Assembly (NCBI GenBank): GCA_958510825.1
Contig: OY294046.1
Location: 13,181,986-13,245,985, forward strand
Reading direction: 5' to 3'
DNA length: 64,000 bases
DNA from: Brachypterus glaber
Taxonomy: Eukaryota > Arthropoda > Insecta > Coleoptera > Kateretidae
Shown: piece by piece, positions 32,898 to 42,224 of the stretch
How positions within the stretch are numbered: position 1 is the first letter of the stretch
Layout of the letters: every line of letters begins with the position of its first letter
Translations under genes and position numbers: made by a program
The notes under the pieces: generated by a model
The model's input: the letters and a program-made list of their open reading frames with translations, nothing else
Told to the model about the DNA's origin: nothing
The model's database searches: none

Positions 32898-33005
32898 GTG
32901 TTAGCAAAATATAAAATCTCTACAGCCTTTAATAACGCGAGAAACGGGGTATGAAGTGTATGAATTTTGATCAATTAGTGTGACGTATTTTATGGATGAC
33001 CCCTT
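32898..33005. repeat. End of GGGGTC-TCCATA MITE family, inverted
   Basis: The complement of this segment (ACTTCATACCCCGTTTCTCG, CGTTATTAAAGGCTGTAGAG) matches 27692-27790 and 26310-26420. It may close the 27692 element. Confidence 0.6.
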
Positions 33006-34472
33006 AAATTCATAGGTAGAATAAAAAGGGATAATATAGAAAAAAAATATTTAAAAAAAATGGATCCTGTAACGAAATTAAGTAGGGGTGGAGGGTAAGG
33101 AGAGGGGTACATAAGGGGACAAGCTTATCGCCACGTACTCATGCTAAAAATCGTCAAAAATCATCACTAGGGGGTCAAAATTGAACTAAAAATATGTTAC
33201 ATAATACGGTTCTTATGTAATAAAGTAACTTTTTTATGATGTAGAACCATTAAAAAATGACAAAAAGTATGCAATATTTTTTTATAAATTATTTTTAATT
33301 TGGCATAATTGCCTGTGTTAAATTTAATTTTTTTTGGGTTAAATTTGGATTCTGCGCCTTTAAATTCATAAGAAAAATATATTTTTGGTCTCGGGAAAAA
33401 AGCTTACACTGTGTGCTTTAATTTTATTTCTTTTTCATTTAGTTACTTACTTACTTACTATAAAATTTTTATCCAAATTTGATAGTTTTGCTACAAATGA
33501 GCAGTTAAGTAAACTCTGCACTTCCATTTTAAGCTTTTTATTTTTTTTTCGCGTACTTTCTGTGAAAGTAGGTCCTTGGCATATTAATTTTTGAATTCCT
33601 TGTGTTTTTTTTTTTAATATAGGTACCCTAAAATTTTCAAAATCCTAATCTTTTTTTAAGATTTTGAAAAAAAAAACGTCATTATTTCCTGGACTTATAT
33701 CTCAAAAATGTTATTTGCTGGAATTTTTCTAAGATCAGATTCGGATTCTACGCCCTCGAATTAGTAAGAAAATAGAATATTGTTTTACTAGGAGGAAAAG
33801 TGAAGATTTTTTTCACTAGTCTGTAGAATTTACGGACGACTTGAATCTGAGTCAGAAAACTACAGACGAGTAAAAAAGCACTTTTCCTCTGAGTGAAACA
33901 TACAATTTTTTCTTCAAGCATCCTATATATTTTTTTTAAATATTAATTTTTGAATTTAATTTATTCAGTAATAAAGTATGTATTTTTTATTAAAATAGGC
34001 CAATAAAACCGTTTCGAAATAAACTTAAACCTTCCTTAGCTCATTTTAATTTTTTTTTCGTAGGCTAAATCGTACACTTTTCGCGATTTCGATGGTAACT
34101 TGTCTAATGTAGCATTTGCAATTTCGGAGAGAATTGTAGGTGTATAAACCATATATTCTTCTTCAATAAATTTTAATCAATTTCACACAATGTTTTTGCA
34201 CAGAATCTCGAGTCAACCACCTGTTTACATAATAAACAAACAAGTTTGAAGTATGACTGTCATCAAAGTCAAAGAGTGCTGGCGCGAGTGGTGGTTTTGC
34301 TAACTTTTTTTTACGGCGTACAACAATTAACTCAATTTTTTACTGTAAAAAAATAGATCACTTCTAACTAGTGTGTTCAGTTTTAAAATATGAACATTTT
34401 AGTACGCTTGAAGAAAAATTTACTTTCCTATCAGGGCAAAAAAATTTGGAATTCGTTGCATAGTGTTATCAT
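33006..34472. other. AT-rich, one small foldback, no gene seen
   Basis: ACTAGGAGGAAAAGTG at 33787 is mirrored by CACTTTTCCTCTGAGT at 33880. Otherwise nothing supported. Confidence 0.4.
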
Positions 34473-35286
34473 CCTTGTCAAAAAATCTCCCAAATCCTGA
34501 AGTTCAGTGTCCAAAGAAACACTCAATTGAGTATAATTTCGTACTCTCAATTTGAGAGTACTCCCAACTTAATTACTCTCAACTTAAGAGTACTCCCAAC
34601 TTAAGAGTAACTCTCACTTTAGGTGTAACACTTAATTTGAGTGTAACACTCAAATAAATCTAAACTCTCAAAATAAAAGCCACACCCAAATTATATTATA
34701 TATAAAATATTTCGTTCCATGATCTATAAAACAAAGTATCAATATTAATTGACAAATTACAAACTTTCTTATCACTTACTTATAATGGCTTTTTACGAAT
34801 AAGTGTTGTACAGGACTGCGATAAAAAATTGTATGCTATCAAGTTAGTTAATAAATGCGAAACTGATTGATTTTCATTACATATGTATGTACAATATATC
34901 AGAAGTTGCCTACCTTTAAACAATTAATGGGAGAATTTCTGTGAAAGAAACTATAGTTTTGTGAAAGAAACTTTCCCATTATAATAAAAATAGAGTAAAC
35001 ACTGAACCGTTGCACCCTGCATGCTCAAGTTTCAGAGCACACTGAATAGTTGAGTGTGCACACTTAATTAAACACTGAATAATTGAGTATAAACACCCAA
35101 GTTTGAGAGTTAACACTGGTTCGTTAAGTGTATACACTCAAATAGTTGAGTATGACACTCAATTTGGCAGTTAACACTGGATTGTTGAGTGTATATACTC
35201 AAATTTTGGTTTAAACACTCAAATTTGGGAGTAAACACTGAAATTTGGGCGTAAACACCCAAAATTTGAGAGTTTTTTTGACAAGG
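34473..35286. mobile_element. Inverted-repeat element rich in ACACTCAA sub-repeats
   Basis: Ends CCTTGTCAAAAAATCTC / GAGTTTTTTTGACAAGG. Toward each end, ACACTCAA/TTGAGAGT motifs recur at 10-35 base spacing (34525-34670, 35030-35275), with units such as AACACTCAAATTTGGGAGTA. Non-coding. Target duplication not clear. Confidence 0.65.
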
Positions 35287-35554
35287 GCAAAACTGGCATT
35301 TGAATCTGTATTTTATTTCCTGTTTTATTCCTGTGCAAAACGTCTGCCCACTAAATATTTTCCTGCTTAAATGTAATTAAACGCATTAATGAACGTGTAA
35401 TAGTACAATTAACATATTTCAATAATAACAAATCATATTTATGGATAATAACAATTATTCTTATCTTTCTGATAATTAACTTATTTAATATGCCGTAAAA
35501 TCGGCAGTGGTTATTATTTAAATTTTAGTGCAATTTAAACCTATCTCGAGCCTA

Positions 35555-36150
35555 TTATACTATTCACAGCGCATGCACTAGAATAGTATTATACGGTAGT
35601 TTCGAATTTTCCAAAACTTTTAAAAATCGTCGTAAACAAAAAATTCTTGGATATAAATTTGTTTCATGAAAAAATAAGAAACTTTTTTTTGTCCGTCTGT
35701 CCGTCTGTCTGTCCTATGTCACGATTTTTGTAGACGTAATAACTCAAGTATAAATAATCCGATCGACTTGAAATTTTCAGGAAAAATCTAAAAAGTCCAA
35801 ACGATTTTTGTAGACATAATAACTCAAGAACAAATAAACCGATCGACTTGAAATTTTCAGGAAAAATCTAAAAAGTCCAAACGATTTTTGTAGACATAAT
35901 AACTCAAGAACAAATAAACCGATCGACTTGAAATTTTCAGGAAAAATCTAGTTCTATTAGGGAAAGATACCTATTGTTTTTGAAAGTAATCCCCCCGAAA
36001 ACGAAAATGCGGGGTTAAACTTTTTAAAAAATCTAAAATAGCTGAAGGAAAAAATACTTTTATTATAAGGATCAATTCTACCAATTTTGAAAGTAATCCC
36101 CCCAAAAACAAAAAACTTATGAGGGGTTATTTTTTTTTAAATAATTTTAA
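35555..36150. repeat. (GTCC/GTCT)n-associated repeat with 80-bp tandem units
   Basis: GTCCGTCTGTCCGTCTGTCT at 35690 is followed by three 80-base units starting at 35721, 35801 and 35881 (ACGATTTTTGTAGACATAAT, AACTCAAGAACAAATAAACC, GATCGACTTGAAATTTTCAG, GAAAAATCTA). Units 2 and 3 are identical over their shared length. GTAATCCCCCCAAAAACAAA follows. The same order of parts is seen at 41480-41660. Confidence 0.85.
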
Positions 36151-36429
36151 ATTTCTTTTTCAAAATATTTTGTTTTTCGCAAATAGAAAATAAAAAAAAA
36201 ATGAAAAATTTTTAAAATTTTTTTTCGTTTTTCAAAAAAATATCTTATTTTCAAAAAAAATTGTTTTTTTTTTCTATTTTTTTTTTGTGAAACAAAAACG
36301 CCTTTTCCAAATTAATTTCTTTACAACTTTTTATTGTTACGGGTGTCTTTGTTTCAATTACCTCGAAATGACATATTTTGACATTTGTCATATTTTGAAT
36401 GATGAAACCAAATATTGCACAAATTCTTT

Positions 36430-36490
36430 ACATAACTAATTATTTTCTTTGAAAACGGGATCAGATTAGATCCCGAAACGTTAGAAGTTA
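36430..36490 (+). repeat. Hairpin-GAAACG motif (Penelope-terminus-like)
   Basis: GGGATC-AGATTA-GATCCC forms a short stem followed at once by GAAACGTTAG. Stem-loop plus GAAACG is seen in terminal regions of Penelope-like retroelements, where it derives from a hammerhead-type fold. The usual CTGATGA half is not intact (TTTGAAAAC here), and no Penelope ORF lies upstream. Confidence 0.35.
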
Positions 36491-36499
36491 ACTTTTATT

Positions 36500-37370
36500 C
36501 AGTTTTTCGTTCTTTTTTAATTATTTTAACGATTTATCAAGAATTTTACTAAAAATTCTTTATTTAGGCAAAATATTTAAACTTTGGTAAGGTATTGACT
36601 AATAATATTTTTAAGGTAAAGAAGATATATCAGATAAGTATTATTTTAAACGGAATACCGTACCAGCACATCTAGGGATAGGTGCGCCTGATAAGAACAT
36701 TTTAATTTTATTTTCTGTTTTAGATTTTTTATCGATATAAATAATTATTTGGCTCAAATTAATAATACTATATTATACAAATGTAACTTTTTATAAATAT
36801 TAAAATATTCATGTGACTAAGAGCATTGTATTTCGATTTTTTAAAATTATTTTAAATAGCAGTTTCATAATATTATGGCTACATATTACAAAGAGCAATT
36901 ACACTACACCTAACATACATATATCATTACCAATTTGGACATATTTATATCACAACAAATACGTTATTATAAAATTTAATTTTAATAAACTGTGAATATA
37001 ATGCAAAATTTTGTGCTATTTTTTTTTTCATAGTATATTATAGAAAAATTAAAAAAAAAATAGGATTCATAAATTATGAAACCTTATAACTGGGTTTTAG
37101 TCGTGACCCTTTTTCGGTTTAAAAAGTTACTTTAATATATTTATATAATGTACTTTTATCCTAAGAAAGCTGTTATACATAGGTTATCCGACGTAATAAC
37201 GTAATAATTTAAATAGGTAACTACCGAGGTAAATACAAATTATTTATTTGGTAAAACGCCTTGATAAAAATTAATATATTCATCTTTAAAAGTGATCCAA
37301 TTTATATTACTAATACACCATACATATAAGAATAATTATATATAAATAATTATTTTTAATTATACAGTGC
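36500..37370. other. Very AT-rich, no gene seen
   Basis: The ORF at 36813-36995 is compositional noise. No repeats recognised. Confidence 0.45.
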
Positions 37371-37373
37371 GTG

Positions 37374-37560
37374 TCTGAAATCTGCCCTTTAACTTTTGAA
37401 CGACTTAAGATATCAACTTAAAATTTGAAACACGTAAAGAGCACAACCCAAGTATTTTTTTATATACATATATATATGTATATATTTTATATGTTTAAGG
37501 GTACAATGGAGGCAGGGGTGGATTTTTTTTAAATGGAATGGGGGTTCGTGTAATAATAAT
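37374..37560. mobile_element. Partial copy of the CAGTGCGGTCC MITE family
   Basis: Starts after TA with CAGTGCGTGTCTGAAATCTG and follows the arm of the 26720 element (TTTAACTTTTGAACGACTTA, then GGGGTTCGTGTAATA). The right half is missing. Confidence 0.6.
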
Positions 37561-37784
37561 AATATTTTTTTTTACCATATAATTTCTATTTTTTTAAATT
37601 TTTTATTCTTTTTTTGTTAAATTTTTAATATTTTTGAAAGGCGATTTTCTTAGTTTTTTTTTAATTTATAATATAATACGGGTAGGGTAATCCATAGATT
37701 TTGTATTCACTACTTCCAAGTAGAATTCTTATCCCCCGCACATCCCTGCATACTCAACCAAATAATCAGTCGCGGCTGCCGTTA

Positions 37785-38050
37785 GGGAACGTTCAAGTAT
37801 TACGTAACGCAAATTTGGATCATTTTGGACCCCCACCGCCCTGTAACACTATTTTCCGATACCATTAACATGGGTGTAACACTCCAAAAAAAGTTTAGGG
37901 AAAATTTTTGGATCATGATAACTTAAGAACGCTTTGAGCTGAACACTTGGAGAATATGTTCCTTATAAAGATAAATCCAAAAAACTGGGATGGAATTGTT
38001 TTAGTAACATTCACGGTGGGTTCAAAACTTTTTAAAGGATGTAAAACCAA
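37785..38050. repeat. Fragments of dispersed repeats
   Basis: GGGAACGTTCAAGTATTACG followed by TTTTGGACCCCCACC (37790-37845) looks like a transposon terminus. ATAACTTAAGAACGCTTTGA (37918-37937) is another member of the AACTCAAGAACGC family. Confidence 0.5.
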
Positions 38051-38800
38051 TTTTTTAAACACAAAAAAAAAAACGTTTAAAAAAAATTGTTTTAAAAACA
38101 AAAATTTACCGCAACCAGAAAGAGCTATTTTTCGCTTTATAAAACCTAAAAATTTTATAAGTAGATAATTATATACCGCTAGTATTATTATAATAATACT
38201 TGTGGTATGATGAGTTGTACAGTTACCGTGTACCAATTATTCAAAAATAACAGATATTTTTATTTTAAAATTAATTTAATAACAATTTTTTTTACAATCA
38301 AAAACAAGGAAAAGATTAATTTCCAGTGTAAATTAAAATAAGTATGGTTTTAAGTTTACCATTAAGAAACTGCAGACATATGTATTGTGAAAAGATGCTT
38401 AAGTGAACCCTATTAAAAAAAAATAGATGTATTAGAACCTATTGGTTTTTTGGTCAGTAAATTTATCAGTTGGGAAAATTGGAGTGGTACCGTTGGGAAT
38501 GTTGTTTAGTCATCAAATTTTGCTCCAGGTGTAAAGCTTTTTTCAGAGGCTTTTTTAAGTCATCCAAGTTTTCCGTCGAGGCTCTAGACTCGAGGGCAAA
38601 GCTTTATTTTTTGAGTGGGGATATTTCTCAGGTAAAGTTTTTATTTTTGAGAGGGGATATTTCTCGTTTGGACTTTTTATCAATATCAATCTCAAAAAAA
38701 TGCCTCGGAGCACCCCTGATCACTAAAGATTAAACACATTTTATTATGTTCAAAATTTTCGAAGATTTTCTTTCGTAAAGTAACCTTGTCACAGCCTTTT
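38051..38800. other. AT-rich, no supported gene
   Basis: The ORF at 38470-38733 contains two copies of a GAGNGGGGATATTTCTC phrase (about 38610 and 38650) and ends in plain repeat-like sequence. I do not consider it a gene. Confidence 0.4.
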
Positions 38801-38821
38801 AACGTGGGGACGTAGATAATC

Positions 38822-38829
38822 TATATAAG
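38822..38829 (+). promoter_or_regulatory. TATA box of a candidate small gene
   Basis: TATATAAG, about 68 bases before an ATG. The spacing leaves room for a start site near 38850-38855 and a leader of roughly 35-40 bases, a common insect arrangement. Confidence 0.55.
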
Positions 38830-38849
38830 ACTTCGGCGGTTCCGGTGAC

Positions 38850-38901
38850 CACTCTGTTTACCTCTTTGCATTCGACGTACGACGTAAACATGAAGTTTTA
38901 T
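38850..38901 (+). CDS. Candidate first exon (MKFY) of a secreted/cuticle-type gene
   Basis: ATG AAG TTT TAT at 38890-38901 is followed directly by GTAAGT (38902-38907), a consensus donor in phase 0. A four-codon first exon starting MKF, placed a short distance downstream of a TATA box, is characteristic of insect cuticular-protein and other small secreted-protein genes, whose first intron splits the signal peptide. The leader is CpG-containing (TTCGACGTACGACGTAAAC), unlike the AT-rich flanks. No second exon with a hydrophobic signal-peptide continuation was recognised downstream; it may be in the N gap, outside the window, or absent. The exon 5' end given here is an estimate of the transcription start. 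Confidence 0.45.
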
Positions 38902-39179
38902 GTAAGTATTAATAAAAACAGTGATTTTTTATGATTTTTGTTTTTTATTAGTGAAAAAAGTGCGTTAAAAGTAGTGATTTTTGATTAAAAAAATGTGTTT
39001 TTTGGTAAGATTTATTTCCTTGGATAAACTAGTGATTACAGTGATAAGCTGATTATCTACAGGATGGTAAAATACTACCTATAAAACGTAATCGGTTGGA
39101 AAAAAATAAACCCAAGTTGGTGGTGAAAACTTTTTAAAAATATACAAAAATAAGTTACAATATTTTAAGGGGTGAATCT

Positions 39180-39605
39180 AAAATAAAAAAGGTTCCTATA
39201 AAGGTTGGTCCAAAAATGAACCCTGAGGAAGCTAAGGCTCTCCCAAGGGTAGGTCTGAAATAGAGTTTTTATTTATTATCCAAACCAGAATTTTTTTCGG
39301 CATTTTTGATTGCTTAAAAATGTCACCCAATTTTTCACGCTTCTGGTTAGAGTTACCAAAACAGAATACAAAAGCTTAAACTTTATGAATGTTAGGTCAT
39401 CTGCAAAAGCCTTATCTGTAATTCACAGGGTTCCATAGGGTACAAAAAAAATACAAAGGCTTAAACTTTATTAATGTTATGGCATCTGCAAAAATTCGTA
39501 ACTCTAATTCATAGGGTTCCAGTAATATTCAATAAAAACTATTTTAGACGCACCCTTAGAAGAGCCGTAGAACTCTTATAAGGACCGGTCTTTTTGAGAA
39601 CTTAT
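39180..39605. repeat. Imperfect foldback with an internal tandem pair
   Basis: CCTATAAAGGTTGGTCC and GGCTCTCCCAAGGGTAGGTC on the left are loosely mirrored at 39545-39595. Inside, a ~84-base unit (AGCTTAAACTTTATGAATGT, TCATCTGCAAAAG, TTCACAGGGTTCCA) is repeated directly at 39369 and 39453. Confidence 0.55.
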
Positions 39606-40087
39606 TTTATATTTTTGGAAAATTGCTATATAGGGGTTTTTGAGGTTGCTGAAATTGAATCTGATAATAAATTTTTTCTAACTCCGCCCCGAGGGGTCTG
39701 ACGGGTAAATATTTTAAATATTTTCAATATTTTCGTATATAGGGGTGAAAGTGAAAGTGAATCTGATTATAAAAAAATCTAACTCCACCCCCAAAGGGGC
39801 GGGGGGTAGTAGAATCTTTTAATAAAATGTTTCTAATTTCATCCTCTGAGGGGTGGGGGTTAGTTTTTGTGAAAATTGGTGTATTGGGGTTTTAAGGTTG
39901 CTGAAAGAGAATCTGATAATAAAAAAGTTCTAACTGCAACCTCGAAGAGGCGGGGGGTAGTTTTCGTGAAAATATTTTCAATATACCAATATTAGTATAT
40001 TTTTAAGATTGCTAAAAGTAAATTTAATAATAAAAAATCCATTTTACGCGCGGAGTTGTAAAATGGAAAAGCTCTTTTACTGGGCAG
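39606..40087. repeat. ~105 bp minisatellite array, inverted relative to 18.6 kb
   Basis: About four units with GGGGTTTTNAGGTTGCTGAA, GAATCTGATAATAAAAAA, TCTAACTCC and GGGGCGGGGGGTAGT. The array ends at 40040-40087 with sequence whose complement is ACTGCCCAGTAAAAGAGCTT, the same leader as at 18556. Both arrays are therefore copies of one repeat element. Confidence 0.75.
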
Positions 40088-40405
40088 TTTTTTTATTTTC
40101 GTTTTCCAAAAAATAAATAAATATTGCTAAAAACAGAATGCTGTTCCCAAGATGGGCTATAAAAAATATAGGGCATGAAAGAATTTGCATGGGACAAAGG
40201 GGTGAAAGGCTGTTAAAAATAGTTTCAGGGCTGATAATAAATGAACGGTGTTTTCTTTTTAATTGTTGGTTAAGAACACGCCTTTATGCATAACTCCATG
40301 CCTACAGTCCACAATTTTATATTGAATGCTAATTATTTATAAGAAAAACTACAGTTAAAAAAAAAGTTAAAACGGATACCCTTTCTAGATGGGTGGTAAT
40401 ATCCT

Positions 40406-40605
40406 NNNNNNNNNNNNNNNNNNNNNNNNNNNNNNNNNNNNNNNNNNNNNNNNNNNNNNNNNNNNNNNNNNNNNNNNNNNNNNNNNNNNNNNNNNNNNNN
40501 NNNNNNNNNNNNNNNNNNNNNNNNNNNNNNNNNNNNNNNNNNNNNNNNNNNNNNNNNNNNNNNNNNNNNNNNNNNNNNNNNNNNNNNNNNNNNNNNNNNN
40601 NNNNN
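40406..40605. other. Assembly gap, 200 N
   Basis: A round 200-base run of N, probably of arbitrary length. ORFs called across it are meaningless. Confidence 0.99.
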
Positions 40606-41470
40606 TAGAAAGTAACCTACAGTAACTTTAGAATTTATATAGAGTCTTACATAAGTGATTAATACTTTAAACTACGTATTTTATGACTATGGCCTATAGG
40701 GTAATTTTAAATTACTAATTTTCATTTATTTTGATTACAGGTTCAGATTTATATCTGATTATATTTAGATGTGGGTACATGTAAGTTAATGGTGTTTTGC
40801 ACAAAGGTATTTTGAATGACGAAATAACTTTTGCTTTATGGTATCTAAGTCAAGTTTAACACTTTAAACGATTAAACAACATTAAAAATCAGGACCGGCC
40901 CAAGAAATTTTACCACTACCAGCTAGCTATTTATTTTTTTATGTAGGTACTGATTTATTACAGAATCATAGAGCCCTAAATGTTGACAAAATATCTAAAT
41001 AATTAAGATCACAGCCATTGGGAATCTCCCAGTTTCAAGACTCTTCCTTTAAATTATTGTCTTTATTCTCATGGAATCTTGAAATTCTTCATAATAGGTT
41101 CTTTGCTTATCTTTTATTACCTTTTTTTTTACTATTAATTTTTATGAAAATAAAAATTCTCAAGTGATTGTAGCAAGTACACAGTTGCAGTGGAGTATTT
41201 TATTGAGTATAAATGTTGTAGAGTAGAGATGTTATATAGTAAGGATGTTATGGAGTAAAGATGATTTGGAGTATAGATGTTATGGAGTAGAGATGTTATA
41301 GAGTAGAGAAATGTGGAATTGAGGTGTTATAATGCCGAAAAATTTACTTATTATAATCCTCTCATCTTTAGAGCAGAGGAGGATTATACGTTTACTTTGG
41401 ACTCCGAAAAAAGAAAAAATTTGACCAAAATGAATTTTTTTTCTACCAATATATACAATTCTATACAACT
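40606..41470. other. AT-rich, short GAGTAGAGATGTTAT tandem repeat
   Basis: From about 41195 to 41325 a 15-16 base phrase (GGAGTAGAGATGTTAT) recurs about seven times. No gene seen. Confidence 0.5.
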
Positions 41471-41479
41471 TTTAAAAAT

Positions 41480-42150
41480 ATCCGTCCCTCCGTTCTGCCC
41501 ATCTGTCCGTCCGTATATCAAGTTTTCTTGTCGGCACGGTAACTCAAGAAACTCTCAAATCGACTTATAGTTTTCAGCAAATATCAATCTTGGTAAGGAC
41601 AAAAAGCTCATTGAAATTGAAAACAATCCCTTCAAAAACAAGAAAGGTATAGAGGACTAAACTTTTTTCTTTCTATTTTTTTTTTTCTATTTTTTAATTA
41701 ATTTTGCCCCCCATATTTTTTTTTGTTTTTGGGTTATTCTTTTTAAATTTAACCAGATTGATGCTTCTAAAATACTTATTTTTTTCCTAAAAAAAAATAG
41801 GATGATCCCACTTATTTCCAATTTTTTTCGATTTTTTTAAAAGTTTATCCCCTATAACTTTTTTGTTTTCGGGAAGATTTTTTTTTAATTAAGTACGATT
41901 AATCTTTTTAATTAAAGTAATTTTTACTGAAAAAAAAAAGAACATCGGAGATTTTTTTCCATTATTTTCGATATTTTTATATGTTTAGCCGCCACAACTC
42001 TCCTATTTTTTCAGGGATTTTTTTTTATTTCATTAGGCTCTATGTTCTGAGCAAGAATGATTTTTGCTTATAGTTTAAATTTGATTGGATTATCCTTTTT
42101 TGAGTTATCTCGTGGACAAGATTAAAAGATGTTTATAATTGTATATATGG
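41480..42150. repeat. (GTCC)n-associated repeat family, second member
   Basis: CCGTCCCTCCGTTCTG and TCTGTCCGTCCGTATATC (41482-41520) are followed by GGCACGGTAACTCAAGAAAC, CAAATCGACTTATAGTTTTC and ACAATCCCTTCAAAAACAAG, the same order as at 35690-36150. Homopolymer-rich sequence follows. Confidence 0.6.
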
Positions 42151-42224
42151 CACTTTGGCCCAAAAAAATTTACTTTTGACTACATTCTCTTTTTCGGGCC
42201 AAAGTATAATTCTTATACTCCTGT

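Noticed and set aside
27692..33005. Single 5.3 kb transposon between matching inverted ends
   Set aside because: Ends match, but no target duplication is readable and no transposase lies inside; equally explained by two separate MITE fragments.
34500..35290. CRISPR-like regularly spaced repeats
   Set aside because: Repeats are short, diverged and in both orientations in a eukaryotic element; no constant spacers and no cas genes.
38470..38733. 87-codon ORF upstream of the TATA box
   Set aside because: Contains a duplicated repeat phrase; no domain; separate from the promoter-exon signal.
40389..40625. ORFs of unknown residues
   Set aside because: They run across the 200-N gap.
40725..40790. 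Possible exon between TTGATTACAG and GTAAGT
   Set aside because: Phase 0 reads into a stop; the other frame has no meaning.
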